From Cohnella cholangitidis (GTDB lineage Bacteria > Bacillota > Bacilli > Paenibacillales > Paenibacillaceae): a stretch of DNA of 64,000 nt. A program made the translations under genes and the position numbers. The stretch is from NCBI RefSeq assembly GCF_014107495.1, contig NZ_CP041969.1, forward strand, positions 4,575,501 to 4,639,500, read 5' to 3'. The notes under the pieces are model-generated. The model saw only the letters and a list, made by a program, of their open reading frames with translations. It searched no databases and had not been told where the DNA came from. Below, one piece after another: positions 18,605 to 28,185 of this stretch (position 1 is its first letter; each line of letters opens with the position of its first letter).

Positions 18605-18667
18605 TTGACGAAATAAACGGATTTCTGGTAAAGTAACAATACCGACTAATTTAATAGGAATTATATT
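18605..18667 (+). promoter_or_regulatory. Promoter and CymR-like site of the sulfate importer
   Basis: TTGACG (18605-18610), an 18-base spacer and TAAAGT (18629-18634) form a plausible promoter. At and after the expected start, TTTAATAGGAATTATA (about 18650-18665) contains ATAGGAATT, the core of the Bacillus CymR cysteine-metabolism operator as I recall it. Repression when cysteine is plentiful is expected. Confidence 0.6.
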
Positions 18668-18705
18668 ATATTCAGCTCTCAAAGCTTCAGGAGGTACACG
18701 TCAAC

Positions 18706-19521
18706 GTGAGTTCCATGCTACAGAGTCGCTGGTGGAGCTGGGGATTTCGCAGCGCCGTCATGCTTTATTTTATGGTATTGATCATCTTTCCTATTCTTGG
18801 TATTTATGGTCAATCATTGTCCGCCGGCTGGTCGGCGTTCGCGGAGAACATTACGGAGCCGTTAGCTTGGAAAGCCGTTTTTCTCACGGTTAAGCTGGCG
18901 CTCGTCGCCACGGCGATCAACGTCTTCGTCGGAACGATGTCCGCATGGGTTCTGATCCGTTACCGCTTTCCGGGACGGCGTCTATTGAACAGCCTTGTGG
19001 ATTTGCCTTTCGCGCTGCCGACCGCGGTCGCGGGCCTTATGATTCTGTTGCTGCTCGGACCGCACAGCTTCGTAGGAGAATGGGCGGAAAAGCTTGGTTT
19101 TACGATCCTGTTCCATCAGCCGGCAATCGTTATCGCGATGGTATTCGTGACGTTTCCTTTCGTTATCCGCGCCGTACAGCCTCTCCTGGAGGAGATGGAC
19201 GCGTCGGAAGAGGAAGCCGCCTACACGCTGGGCGCCACGAAAGCCGCTACCTTCTGGCAAGTTATTCTGCCGAATATGCTGCCGGGTATTTTAAGCGGCG
19301 CTATGCTCGCTTTCTCGAGAGCGTTGGCGGAATTCGGGGCGGTCGTACTCGTAGCCGGCAATATCCCGGGCAAAACGTTAATCGCTTCGGTCTATATTTT
19401 CGGAGAAATCGAAAGCGACAACACCATCGGAGCAACCGCGGTCAGCGTCTTGCTGCTCACTTTTTCATTCCTTATTCTATGGACGGTTAACTACGTGCAG
19501 ATGAGGAGGAAGAACGGATGA
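18706..19521 (+). CDS. cysT: Sulfate/thiosulfate ABC transporter permease CysT
   Basis: A 271-residue inner-membrane permease with six predicted segments and the loop EEEAAYTLGATKAATFWQVILPNMLPG. It matches CysT/CysU: DLPFALPTAVAGLMILLLLGPHS, AIVIAMVFVTFPFVIRAVQPLLEEMD, FSRALAEFGAVVLVAGNIPGKTLIA. The GTG at 18706 has AGGAGGT ten bases upstream and is preferred over the ATG three codons later. First gene of a cysTWA-sbp operon; it overlaps cysW by 4 bases (ATGA). Confidence 0.95.
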   Translation: MSSMLQSRWWSWGFRSAVMLYFMVLIIFPILGIYGQSLSAGWSAFAENITEPLAWKAVFLTVKLALVATAINVFVGTMSAWVLIRYRFPGRRLLNSLVDLPFALPTAVAGLMILLLLGPHSFVGEWAEKLGFTILFHQPAIVIAMVFVTFPFVIRAVQPLLEEMDASEEEAAYTLGATKAATFWQVILPNMLPGILSGAMLAFSRALAEFGAVVLVAGNIPGKTLIASVYIFGEIESDNTIGATAVSVLLLTFSFLILWTVNYVQMRRKNG

Positions 19522-20315
19522 GACGCTTATGGATCGGTTTGACCGTTGCGATATTCGGATTGTTGCTTATCGTACCGGTAGTGCGAATTGCTATGGGTGC
19601 GTTCAATGAGGGCTGGAGCGGATTCGCGAATGGGATGTCCAGACCGGAAACGCTGCATGCTTTATATATGACGCTTCTGATCGTCGTTATCGTTACCCTC
19701 GTGAACACGATTTTCGGCGTGATGATGTCCCTCTACCTCGTAAGAGCGTCTTGGTTAGGACAACGTATTAAACAACTGCTTAATAGTATCGTCGATTTAC
19801 CTTTCGCGGTGTCTCCCGTTATCGGGGGATTGATGATCGTCTTGCTGCTCGGGCCGGAGACGGCTCTGGGAGCCCTCTTTAACAAAGCAGGGGTAGACAT
19901 CGTATATGCGCTGCCGGGGATGATAATCGCGACTTTATTCGTTACCTTCCCATTGATCGTTCGCGAAGTAATGCCCGTGCTTCAGGAAATCGGAAGCGCG
20001 CAGGAAGAAGCGGCATCCACGCTCGGAGCGAACGCATGGACTACGTTCTGGAGAGTGACTTGGCCTTCCATTCAATGGAGCGTCGTATATGGCGTCGTGC
20101 TTACGGTAGCCAGGGCGCTCGGAGAATTCGGCGCGGTGCTCGTCGTATCCGGCAATATTCTGTTCAAGACTCAAACGGCAACGACTCTTGTCTATCAAGA
20201 CGTCGAGAACTTTAATCTTACCGCGGCGAATTCTATCGCGTTAGTGTTGGCAGCAGGTTCGGTAACGCTATTGTTGCTCATGGAATGGGCCAAATCGAGA
20301 AGGGGAGTGCATTAA
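19518..20315 (+). CDS. cysW: Sulfate/thiosulfate ABC transporter permease CysW
   Basis: A 265-residue permease, partner of CysT, with DLPFAVSPVIGGLMIVLLLGPE, PGMIIATLFVTFPLIVREVMPVLQEIGSAQEEAASTLGANAWTTFWRVTWP and ARALGEFGAVLVVSGNI. The EAA-type loop is intact. Start overlaps the cysT stop by four bases, showing translational coupling, and cysA begins one base after its stop. Confidence 0.95.
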   Translation: MRRLWIGLTVAIFGLLLIVPVVRIAMGAFNEGWSGFANGMSRPETLHALYMTLLIVVIVTLVNTIFGVMMSLYLVRASWLGQRIKQLLNSIVDLPFAVSPVIGGLMIVLLLGPETALGALFNKAGVDIVYALPGMIIATLFVTFPLIVREVMPVLQEIGSAQEEAASTLGANAWTTFWRVTWPSIQWSVVYGVVLTVARALGEFGAVLVVSGNILFKTQTATTLVYQDVENFNLTAANSIALVLAAGSVTLLLLMEWAKSRRGVH

Positions 20316-20316
20316 G

Positions 20317-21381
20317 ATGCATATCGAAGTCAGCGGATTAAACAAGAAATTCGGCGATTTTCAAGCAGTCTCGAATGTGAACTTCGAGATTGAGAAAGGT
20401 CAGTTGATCGGCTTGTTAGGTCCGAGCGGCGGCGGCAAAACCTCGATCCTTCGCATGCTTGCCGGCTTGGAATCCGTTGACGAGGGAGATATTTTGTTTC
20501 ACGGCAAACGGGTGAACGATCTTCCTCCCCAAGAGAGAGGCATCGGGTTCGTCTTTCAGAACTATGCGCTGTTCAAGCATATGTCCGTCGCGGAGAATAT
20601 CGCATTCGGACTAGAAGTGAAGAAGTGGTCGAAGCCGAAGATCAAAGCCCGCGTGGCCGAGCTCGTCGAATTAACGGGGTTGTCCGGTTTCGAGAAACGT
20701 TATCCTCATCAGTTGTCCGGAGGACAGCGCCAACGCGTCGCTTTCGCGAGAGCTCTGGCTCCCGAGCCGCAGCTGTTGTTGCTTGACGAGCCTTTTGCGG
20801 CTATCGACGCGAAGATCCGTCACGAATTGCGTTCTTGGCTGCGCGATATGATCGACCGATTGGGCATTACCTCTATCTTCGTTACGCATGACCAAGACGA
20901 AGCGATCGAAGTAGCCGACCAAATCATGATCATTAACAAAGGGCGCCTAGAGCAAAAAGGAACCCCTTGGGAAATTTATAAAAATCCGGAATCTCCGTTC
21001 GTCGCCAGCTTCATCGGAGAATCGACGATCGTGGATGACGTGTCGTCCCTGCGCGGATTCGGAGACGCATCCGACTGGCCTGGAACGAAAGCCCTGATTC
21101 GGCCGGAATACGTGGAAGTGGGCAAACCGTCGGATTTCGAGCTGCTGTCCGCCACGGCCAAGGGCAGCGTCCGCCACGTTCATTTCCGCGGAAGCGAGTG
21201 GCTGGTAGAGGTGGAAGTGGGTTCCACCCGCCTAGTCACTTACCGTTCGCTGGAGAAGGAAATTCTTCATCCGGGCGACGAGGTTCAAGTGCTGATTCAT
21301 CGCGCTTACTTATTCAACGATAACGATAGCTGGGTTATGGAGAACAAATTGAAGGAAGATCCATTGCCGGTGCATATTTAA
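20317..21381 (+). CDS. cysA: Sulfate/thiosulfate ABC transporter ATPase CysA
   Basis: A 354-residue ATPase. Walker A GPSGGGKTS, Q-loop VFQNYALFKHM, signature LSGGQRQRVAFARALAPEP, Walker B LLLLDEPFAAID and the switch His in IFVTHDQDEA are all intact. The C-terminal 110 residues form the regulatory TOBE-like region with FIGEST, ALIRPEYVEV and a VLIHRAYLF end. It drives the CysT-CysW channel. One-base gap to cysW. Confidence 0.96.
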   Translation: MHIEVSGLNKKFGDFQAVSNVNFEIEKGQLIGLLGPSGGGKTSILRMLAGLESVDEGDILFHGKRVNDLPPQERGIGFVFQNYALFKHMSVAENIAFGLEVKKWSKPKIKARVAELVELTGLSGFEKRYPHQLSGGQRQRVAFARALAPEPQLLLLDEPFAAIDAKIRHELRSWLRDMIDRLGITSIFVTHDQDEAIEVADQIMIINKGRLEQKGTPWEIYKNPESPFVASFIGESTIVDDVSSLRGFGDASDWPGTKALIRPEYVEVGKPSDFELLSATAKGSVRHVHFRGSEWLVEVEVGSTRLVTYRSLEKEILHPGDEVQVLIHRAYLFNDNDSWVMENKLKEDPLPVHI

Positions 21382-21422
21382 GTTTGGGTGGGAGCCTACG
21401 AAGGCACCTCGGGAGGACAGCA

Positions 21423-22511
21423 ATGAAGACGGGTAACCGTAATGCAAAGCTAAGCCGTAAAATGGGATTATCATCTTTGCTCATTCTCTTATTCTTATCG
21501 TTCGCCATCTCCGGTTGCGGCGGGTCGGATCAACCGTCCGCGGTTACAGGCGAGAATCCGGTCGCTGCTTCGGGCGACGTTACGCTAGTGGTTGGCGCTT
21601 ATTCCGTTGCCAAAGACGCTCTTCAGGATATTATGCCGGCATTCAAAGCGGAATGGAAAGCGAAAACCGGCCAGAACGTCGTATTCCAAGAATCGTATGA
21701 AGCTTCAGGGACGCAAGCGCGCTCCATCATCGGAGGCTTCGAAGCCGACGTGACGTTGCTCGCTCTCGAAGGAGATATGGAAAAGCTGGTGAAGGCCGAG
21801 CTTGTGTCTCCCGAATGGAAGCAAACATCGTCTAAGGGCATGGTGACGCGTTCGATCGTCGTTCTGGGGACGAGGGCAGGCAACCCCCTTGGTATCAAGG
21901 ATTTCGAGGATTTGACGAAAACTGGCGTGAAGGTGCTCTATCCGAATCCGAAAACGTCGGGCGGAGCGCAATGGGACATTAACGCGATCTATGGGGCGGG
22001 CTTGAAGAAGTCCGAGGCGGTAACGGGGGCTAAGGATGCCGCGGCAGCCAAAAAGTTTCTTGAGGACGTTCACCGGAACATCGAATCCATGGACAAAAGC
22101 GGTCGTGCCTCGATGGCGGCATTCGAATACGGAGTCGGCGACGTTATCGTAACTTACGAGAACGAACTGCTCGCGAGAATCGCGCAAGGAGTCGAATACG
22201 ATATCGTCGTCCCTTCGAGCACGATCTTGATCGAGAACCCGGCGGCGGTCGTCGATCGCAACGCGGATCGCCACGGCGTGCGCGAAGCGGCGGATGCCTT
22301 CGTTAAGTATTTATATTCCAATGAAGCGCAGAAGCTATTCGCCGAACATGGTTTCCGTCCCGTTAACGACGAGATCGCCGCCGGAATGCAAGAGCGTTTC
22401 CCCCGACCGCCCGAGTTATTCACGATTGACTATCTTGGCGGATGGGACGAAGTAAGGGAGACCTTGTATTCCAAGAAGGGAATCTGGTATCAAGTATTAG
22501 CCGGACAATAA
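21423..22511 (+). CDS. sbp: Sulfate-binding lipoprotein
   Basis: A 362-residue binding protein with signal peptide and lipobox AISGC (Cys32). The mature domain has VTLVVGAYSVAKDALQDIMPAF, FQESYEASGTQARSIIGGFEADVTLLAL, LYPNPKTSGGAQWDINAIYG and VVVDRNADRHG, matching the CysP/Sbp family. The frame is open from 21384, but GGGAGGA fits the ATG at 21423. It is the last gene of the operon; in enteric bacteria the binding-protein gene comes first. Confidence 0.93.
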   Translation: MKTGNRNAKLSRKMGLSSLLILLFLSFAISGCGGSDQPSAVTGENPVAASGDVTLVVGAYSVAKDALQDIMPAFKAEWKAKTGQNVVFQESYEASGTQARSIIGGFEADVTLLALEGDMEKLVKAELVSPEWKQTSSKGMVTRSIVVLGTRAGNPLGIKDFEDLTKTGVKVLYPNPKTSGGAQWDINAIYGAGLKKSEAVTGAKDAAAAKKFLEDVHRNIESMDKSGRASMAAFEYGVGDVIVTYENELLARIAQGVEYDIVVPSSTILIENPAAVVDRNADRHGVREAADAFVKYLYSNEAQKLFAEHGFRPVNDEIAAGMQERFPRPPELFTIDYLGGWDEVRETLYSKKGIWYQVLAGQ

Positions 22512-22532
22512 CAGGCGAGGAAATAAATCGGT

Positions 22533-22580
22533 AAAAAACAGCCGATGCGGGAATGCTATGCTCCGCACGACTGTTTTTTT
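22533..22580 (+). terminator. Terminator after the sulfate operon
   Basis: AAAAAACAG...GATGCGG pairs with CCGCA...CTGTTTTTT around a 12-base loop, ending in an eight-base T-tract. Confidence 0.88.
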
Positions 22581-22623
22581 TGTTATAATTATTGATTAGG
22601 ACAAGTATTAGGGAGGACTCACC

Positions 22624-23568
22624 TTGATCAAACCAACTAGCGTTCGAATTATGCTCTTTATTCTCTATTTTAAAATCATAATGCTTGGCATGGGAGTCGT
22701 GTCCCTTTTTAATTCGGACTTAGGCGAAATTTCCGCTAACAACTTATTGATTTTGATTGCTTTATTGGTCTTGGGTGTGGTATCGATGGTCATCATGGTT
22801 TTAATGATTAACAGAAGGAAGCTCATGCCTACGATCCTGATTTCATTTGCCGTTCTTTTATTATCCATGTTTTTCAATCTAATTCAGGTTATGTTGTCGT
22901 TCATTCTTATTTTAATGTTGGTCTTAAGAACGACTCGCGGTTATTTCCGAGGAGAGAACGTTCAACCTGCCCGCGTTAGCGGACAGGCGTCGGAAGTCAT
23001 TGACGTGGAAGCAGACGAGGCCGCGCAAGCGGCTCTTGAGGAACCCGAGGACGCCCCGGCAAAGCCGTCGCCACTGCTTAGAAAAGACCCGGAAGTGACG
23101 ATTCGCGAAGCGACTCCGGAAGACGCGGACACCGTGTACACCCTAATGATGCTCGCTTTCGAAGAGTATCGTACGGCAATTCCGCCGTCTAGCGCATTGG
23201 AAGAGACCGAAGAATCGATCTTGAAGGCACTTCAGGAGCAAAGCGAGTCCGCTGCCATCCTGTACGAAGACGATACGGCTTCGGCGATGGTCCGATATAA
23301 GATTATCGACGATGCCATTTACTTCTTCCGCTTATCCGTCGTGCCGAATCGCCGCAGAAGAGGTTACGCTAGACAACTGGTGAAGTGGATCGAAAAACAA
23401 GGGATTTCCCAAGGGCTTAACATCAGCCGGTGCAGAGTAAGGCAATCCGTTCAGAATAACCTGGTGCTCTATCAGAACATGGGCTACGAGATCGTGGACC
23501 AGGAGCTGATCGTGCGTACCGAAGGAACGGTTAAAGCGTTAACGCTGGAGAAGAAGCTTGGGGTGTAA
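22624..23568 (+). CDS. Membrane-anchored GNAT N-acetyltransferase
   Basis: A 314-residue two-part protein. The first 105 residues hold three hydrophobic segments (about 8-30, 38-62, 67-98). A linker rich in Glu/Ala/Pro (about 110-155) leads to a GNAT domain: VTIREATPEDADTVYTLMMLAFEEYR, SAAILYEDDTASAMVRY, YFFRLSVVPNRRRRGYARQLVKWIEKQG (acetyl-CoA-binding RRRGYA motif) and NNLVLYQNMGYEIVDQE. The start is a TTG with GGGAGG seven bases upstream. The substrate is unknown; membrane anchoring is unusual for this family. Confidence 0.85.
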   Translation: MIKPTSVRIMLFILYFKIIMLGMGVVSLFNSDLGEISANNLLILIALLVLGVVSMVIMVLMINRRKLMPTILISFAVLLLSMFFNLIQVMLSFILILMLVLRTTRGYFRGENVQPARVSGQASEVIDVEADEAAQAALEEPEDAPAKPSPLLRKDPEVTIREATPEDADTVYTLMMLAFEEYRTAIPPSSALEETEESILKALQEQSESAAILYEDDTASAMVRYKIIDDAIYFFRLSVVPNRRRRGYARQLVKWIEKQGISQGLNISRCRVRQSVQNNLVLYQNMGYEIVDQELIVRTEGTVKALTLEKKLGV

Positions 23569-23591
23569 CGTACGATAAAATAGTTAAAGAG

Positions 23592-23630
23592 CGGTGAGCA
23601 GAAGAAGCCTTTCTGCCACCATTTTTTTTT
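23592..23630 (+). terminator. Terminator after the acetyltransferase gene
   Basis: GGTG-A-GCAG pairs with CTGC-CACC, then nine to ten T. Confidence 0.85.
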
Positions 23631-23746
23631 GCCGGGATTATTGGAGCAACGAATCGGATTTTTGTATGGTGAATAGCCGGAACATTCGTTTAGAATGAAG
23701 TCGAATAGCAGGGATGGGATATCCCTCCTGAGAGGATGACGATAAC

Positions 23747-26125
23747 ATGGGTCAAACTGCGTTTCGCAAACTTTGGTATTCCCGCCCGGCGGCGGACTGG
23801 GAGAAGGAATCTCTTCCGGTCGGAAACGGCAGGCTGGGAGCTATGATATTCGGCGGTCTTGGCGAAGATCGGATCCTATTGAACGAGGACACGCTGTGGT
23901 CTGGAGAGCCGGTCGATAAGACGAATCCAGCGGCGTCGACCGCGATTGACGAGGTTCGCCGTCTCGTATTCGCAGGCGAGTATCGCTTGGCGCAAAATTT
24001 GCTTGAGCAAGAGATGTTCGGTCCTTGGAATCAATCTTATCTTCCGATGGCCGATTTGGTGATGACTTGGAGGGACGACGGATCTGTCTATTCTTATACG
24101 AGAGAGTTGGATTTGAATACGGCTGTCGCCAAAGTAAGTTATATACGCGATGGAATAAAATTCGTGCGCGAAGTTTTCTGCTCTGCGCCCGATCAAGCGT
24201 TGGTCATTAAGCTCGGATCGGATCGTCCGGGCTCCATTTCTCTTAAGATCGGCTTGGATAGCCAACTTCAACATGAATCCGTCATGACCGAATTTACGGA
24301 TTCGGGTCCGTGTTTAACGCTTAGAGGACGGGCACCGGTACATGTCGCGCCGAATTACGTTTCCGAACCGGAACCAATTATTTATAAAGATGGCAAAGGG
24401 ATGACCTTCCAGGTTCAAGCGGTCATCGAAGCCGTCGGGGGGACAGTGACCGCCAAAGATCAACAATTCCTAATCGAGTCCGCAGACGAGGTTCTACTGA
24501 AACTGGCGGCTGCGACGAGTTTTAACGGATTCGATCAAGATCCCGCGGGCAATGGACAAGACCCGTCGGCACTATGCGCATCGGCGTTATCCGCGCTATC
24601 CGATCTAACTTATGAGCAGCTTCTTGCTTCTCATCTGGCGGATTACCGGAGCTTGTTCCATCGTGTTGACTTGAAGCTGGGCAATGGGGATGAAGAAGCG
24701 TCAAAGACACCTACGGACGAGCGATTGCTGAAAGTTAGAGAAGGCGCCGAGGATCCGGCATTGACGGCACTGTATTTCGATTATGGCCGCTACCTGCTGA
24801 TCGCTAGCTCCAGAGCCGGAAGCCAGCCCGCTAATCTGCAGGGGATATGGAATCCACGGGTGAGGGCGTCATGGAGCAGCAACTGGACGACGAACATCAA
24901 TGTCCAAATGAATTACTGGCTGGCGGAAAGCTGCAATCTTAGCGAATGCCATGAACCGCTGTTCGACCTGATCGATGGTTTGCGAGTAACGGGAGAACGC
25001 GCCGCCGAAGTCAACTACGGTTGTCGAGGATGGACGGTTAATCATAACGTGGATCTTTGGAGATCCGCGACGGCCGTAGGCTTGAATGCCAAATGGGCTT
25101 ATTGGCCGATGGGAGCGGCGTGGCTATGCTGGCACTTGTGGAATCGTTACGAATATTCGTTGGACAAGGTATTCTTGTCGGAGCGTGCGTATCCCGCTCT
25201 GAAGGGAGCGGCCGAGTTTTGTTTGGATTGGCTGGCAGAGGGGCCGGACGGATACTTGGTTACCTGTCCTTCGACTTCCCCGGAAAATGATTTCATTACC
25301 GTGCAGGGAGAGAAGTGCAGCGTTTCCTACGGTTCAACGATGGATATGTCCCTCATTCGAGAGCTGTTCCGCCATTGTATAGAAGCGGGCGAAATCTTGC
25401 AGACGGATTCGAAATTCCGAGACGAGCTAACCGCAAGCTTAGATAGATTTCCTCCGTACCGGACAGGCCAATTCGGTCAATTGCTGGAATGGTGCGAGGA
25501 TTTTCAAGAGGAAGACCCGGGCCATCGGCATCTCTCCCATCTCTATGGTTTACATCCGGGCGACCAGTTCGTAGCGGGTCGCGACGATACATGGGTCGAG
25601 GCGTGCAGTGTATCGTTAAATCGCCGGTTGTCTTCGGGAGGAGGACATACGGGCTGGAGCTGCGCATGGATCATAAATTTGTTGGCCCGATTGGAGGATG
25701 GCGAGAGAGCCCACGATTATGTCATGACTCTATTGCGGCGTTCCACGTACGACAATCTATGGGATGCGCATCCGCCGTTCCAGATAGACGGCAATTTCGG
25801 AGGAGCGGCCGGAATCGCGGAGATGTTGCTGCAGAGCCATGCGGGAGAGCTCCGGTTGCTGCCCGCGTTGCCGAGGGCATGGCCGGAAGGCAGCGTAAAG
25901 GGATTGAAGGGACGCGGAGGCTGGACTGTTGATATCCGATGGGTTGATGGTAAGCTAGAGAAAGCCTTATTCCATACTCCGATTTCGCAACAATGCCGCT
26001 TGCGCATAACGTATCCGGTATCGATAACTTGCCAAGGCATGTCTATTCAAACTATTCATTCTAATGACGGTACATTTACGTGGGCCGCCGAAGCGGGACA
26101 AACTTACATCATACGTATAGACTAA
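23747..26125 (+). CDS. Glycoside hydrolase family 95 (alpha-L-fucosidase/galactosidase type)
   Basis: A 792-residue enzyme without signal peptide. The N-terminal beta domain begins with the diagnostic [32 protein letters not shown] and [12 protein letters not shown]. The (alpha/alpha)6 barrel contains [59 protein letters not shown], and [19 protein letters not shown]. This is GH95, which releases L-fucose or L-galactose from plant and host glycans by inversion. Start ATG at 23747 with GAGAGGATGA upstream. A Tet(M)-like GTPase gene follows 17 bases later, an odd pairing. Confidence 0.92.
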   Translation: MGQTAFRKLWYSRPAADWEKESLPVGNGRLGAMIFGGLGEDRILLNEDTLWSGEPVDKTNPAASTAIDEVRRLVFAGEYRLAQNLLEQEMFGPWNQSYLPMADLVMTWRDDGSVYSYTRELDLNTAVAKVSYIRDGIKFVREVFCSAPDQALVIKLGSDRPGSISLKIGLDSQLQHESVMTEFTDSGPCLTLRGRAPVHVAPNYVSEPEPIIYKDGKGMTFQVQAVIEAVGGTVTAKDQQFLIESADEVLLKLAAATSFNGFDQDPAGNGQDPSALCASALSALSDLTYEQLLASHLADYRSLFHRVDLKLGNGDEEASKTPTDERLLKVREGAEDPALTALYFDYGRYLLIASSRAGSQPANLQGIWNPRVRASWSSNWTTNINVQMNYWLAESCNLSECHEPLFDLIDGLRVTGERAAEVNYGCRGWTVNHNVDLWRSATAVGLNAKWAYWPMGAAWLCWHLWNRYEYSLDKVFLSERAYPALKGAAEFCLDWLAEGPDGYLVTCPSTSPENDFITVQGEKCSVSYGSTMDMSLIRELFRHCIEAGEILQTDSKFRDELTASLDRFPPYRTGQFGQLLEWCEDFQEEDPGHRHLSHLYGLHPGDQFVAGRDDTWVEACSVSLNRRLSSGGGHTGWSCAWIINLLARLEDGERAHDYVMTLLRRSTYDNLWDAHPPFQIDGNFGGAAGIAEMLLQSHAGELRLLPALPRAWPEGSVKGLKGRGGWTVDIRWVDGKLEKALFHTPISQQCRLRITYPVSITCQGMSIQTIHSNDGTFTWAAEAGQTYIIRID

Positions 26126-26142
26126 CCAAGGGGTGAACCGTC

Positions 26143-28131
26143 ATGACGGAACAACGGATGAGCCTGCGTAACGTCGGCATATTCGCCCATGTCGATGCAG
26201 GCAAAACGACGACAACGGAGCAGATTTTGTACCGTAGCGGACGAATTCGCTCTCTCGGAAACGTGGACGACGGAACCGCCCAGACGGATTGGCTCGAGGT
26301 CGAGCGTACCCGCGGTATTTCCGTGAGGTCTGCGGTGACGAGATTCCAATGGAAGGATGTCCAAGTCAATCTGGTAGACACGCCGGGACACGTCGATTTT
26401 CTGTCCGAGGTGGAGCGTTCGCTGAGGGTGATGGACGGCGCGGTCCTCATCGTATCCGCAGTTGAAGGCGTTCAGGCCCAGACGGAAGTGATTTGGCAGG
26501 CCTTGCGGGACTTGGGCATACCGACGATTATTTACCTTAACAAAATGGACCGCATCGGAGCAGAACCGGATAGAGTCGTTGGCGAGATTCATAGGCTCTT
26601 ATCCGCCGGAGCGGTTCCGATTCAAGCCTTCGACGGAGTCGAAGGCGAGTTCTCCGGTTCTACCGATCTATTAACGGGGGATGACAAGTCGTCCCTACGA
26701 ACGACAGAAGATCGAAGGCGCTTGGCGGAGAAAATCGCGGAAATGGATGACGCGCTTCTCGAGCTTTACTTCGAACGAGGTGAGCTTGCCGATACGGATC
26801 TGATCCCCGTATTACGGAATAGCATACGGGAGGCTAACCTGTTCCCGGTATTATTCGGAGCATCCAATCGCGGCATCGGAGTCGAACGATTGATGGATGC
26901 CATCGTCGATCTGCTGCCGCCTCCGGCGGGCGACGAGAGTTCTCCTTTGTCGGGCGTCGTATTTAAGCTGGACAAAGATCCCGTGATGGGGAGATTGGCT
27001 TATGTCCGACTATACGGCGGGGCATTGCGCAATCGGGATACGGTGCGTAACCATGCGCTCGAGATTGACGAGAAAGTCACGCAAATCCGCAAGATGGACG
27101 GGCAACGGAGCGAAGATATCGGCATTCTGAAGGCCGGGGACATCGCAGTAGTCTGCGGATGGAGCAGGGTGAGGATCGGGGATATCATCGGCGACCGGGC
27201 AGGCGTTCCCGGGGAGAGGCGAATCGCGGAGCCTCTGTTAACCGTTCAAGCGAATTGGCGCAACGAAGCGGAATATCCCGCTGTCGTGGCGGCGTTCCAG
27301 GAGCTCGCGGACGAAGATCCTCACCTGGACGTGCAATGGCTGCAAGAGGACAGGGAGCTTCATCTGAGAGTCATGGGGCCGATCCAGGTCGAAGTGCTAG
27401 GTCATATGCTAATGAACCGATACGGGCTTGAGGTTACGTTCGGAGCGCCGTCCGTCATTTATAAGGAAACGCCCGTGAGCAAGGCGGAAGGTTTCGTCGC
27501 GTATACGATGCCTAAGCCGTGCTGGGCCATTCTGCGGTTCGTCATCGAGCCGGATACGAGAGGCAACGGCTTGTCGTATCGCTCCATCGTAAGAACCGAA
27601 AACTTGTTGGAACGGTATCAGAACGAGGTAGCGAGAAGGGTGCCGGAAGCGCTCGAACAAGGGCTGCGCGGCTGGCCGGTGACCGATCTGAAGGTGACGC
27701 TGGCGGAAGGCGAGCACCACGTATGGCACACGCATCCTTTGGATTTCGTCGTGGCGACGCCGATGGGAATCATGGACGGGCTCGCGAACGCCAAGACGAA
27801 GCTGCTGGAACCGATGCTTCGATTCCGGTTGTCGACTCCGGAAGAGTACGGCGGCAAAATCATGAGCGAGCTTGTCGTCATGCGCGGGGAGTTCGACACG
27901 CCGAAGGTCCGCCAAGGCCGTATGGAAATCGAAGGCCGTTTGCCTGTCGCGACCTCGCTGGATTTTCCGGCTCGGCTAGGGTCGATGACCAAAGGCAGAG
28001 GCATGCTGACGACGTTCTTCGACGGTTATCAAGACGCTCCTTCCGACGTCAACGCGGAGAGGACAAGACGCGGCGTTAACCCGCTGGATACGTCCAAGTA
28101 TATCCTTGCGACGCGCAGCGCGCTTACCTGA
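26143..28131 (+). CDS. EF-G-like GTPase of the tetracycline ribosomal-protection type
   Basis: A 662-residue translational GTPase, shorter than EF-G (about 690-700) and close to Tet(M)/Tet(O) (about 640). P-loop AHVDAGKT (15-22), DTPGHVDFLSEVERSLRVMDGAVLIVSA and NKMD are intact, so it should bind GTP. Domains II-V follow, with ILRFVIEP, LLEPMLRFRLSTPEEYG and a short C-terminal helix after TSKYILATR. Aligning LDF...LLEP with Tet(M) ADF...LLEP (from memory) places VWHTHP (527-532) where Tet(M) has the SPVSTP drug-release loop, so that tip differs. It may protect ribosomes from an antibiotic or have another ribosomal job. AAGGGGTG precedes the ATG. Confidence 0.85.
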   Translation: MTEQRMSLRNVGIFAHVDAGKTTTTEQILYRSGRIRSLGNVDDGTAQTDWLEVERTRGISVRSAVTRFQWKDVQVNLVDTPGHVDFLSEVERSLRVMDGAVLIVSAVEGVQAQTEVIWQALRDLGIPTIIYLNKMDRIGAEPDRVVGEIHRLLSAGAVPIQAFDGVEGEFSGSTDLLTGDDKSSLRTTEDRRRLAEKIAEMDDALLELYFERGELADTDLIPVLRNSIREANLFPVLFGASNRGIGVERLMDAIVDLLPPPAGDESSPLSGVVFKLDKDPVMGRLAYVRLYGGALRNRDTVRNHALEIDEKVTQIRKMDGQRSEDIGILKAGDIAVVCGWSRVRIGDIIGDRAGVPGERRIAEPLLTVQANWRNEAEYPAVVAAFQELADEDPHLDVQWLQEDRELHLRVMGPIQVEVLGHMLMNRYGLEVTFGAPSVIYKETPVSKAEGFVAYTMPKPCWAILRFVIEPDTRGNGLSYRSIVRTENLLERYQNEVARRVPEALEQGLRGWPVTDLKVTLAEGEHHVWHTHPLDFVVATPMGIMDGLANAKTKLLEPMLRFRLSTPEEYGGKIMSELVVMRGEFDTPKVRQGRMEIEGRLPVATSLDFPARLGSMTKGRGMLTTFFDGYQDAPSDVNAERTRRGVNPLDTSKYILATRSALT

Positions 28132-28136
28132 ACGAT

Positions 28137-28178
28137 AACAAAGAGCTTCGCGCCTATACGGGCGCGAAGCTCTTTGTT
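28137..28178. terminator. Bidirectional terminator
   Basis: AACAAAGAGCTTCGCGCC, loop TATACG, GGCGCGAAGCTCTTTGTT: a perfect 18-bp stem between the stops of convergent genes. Confidence 0.93.
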
Positions 28179-28185
28179 CAATAAG

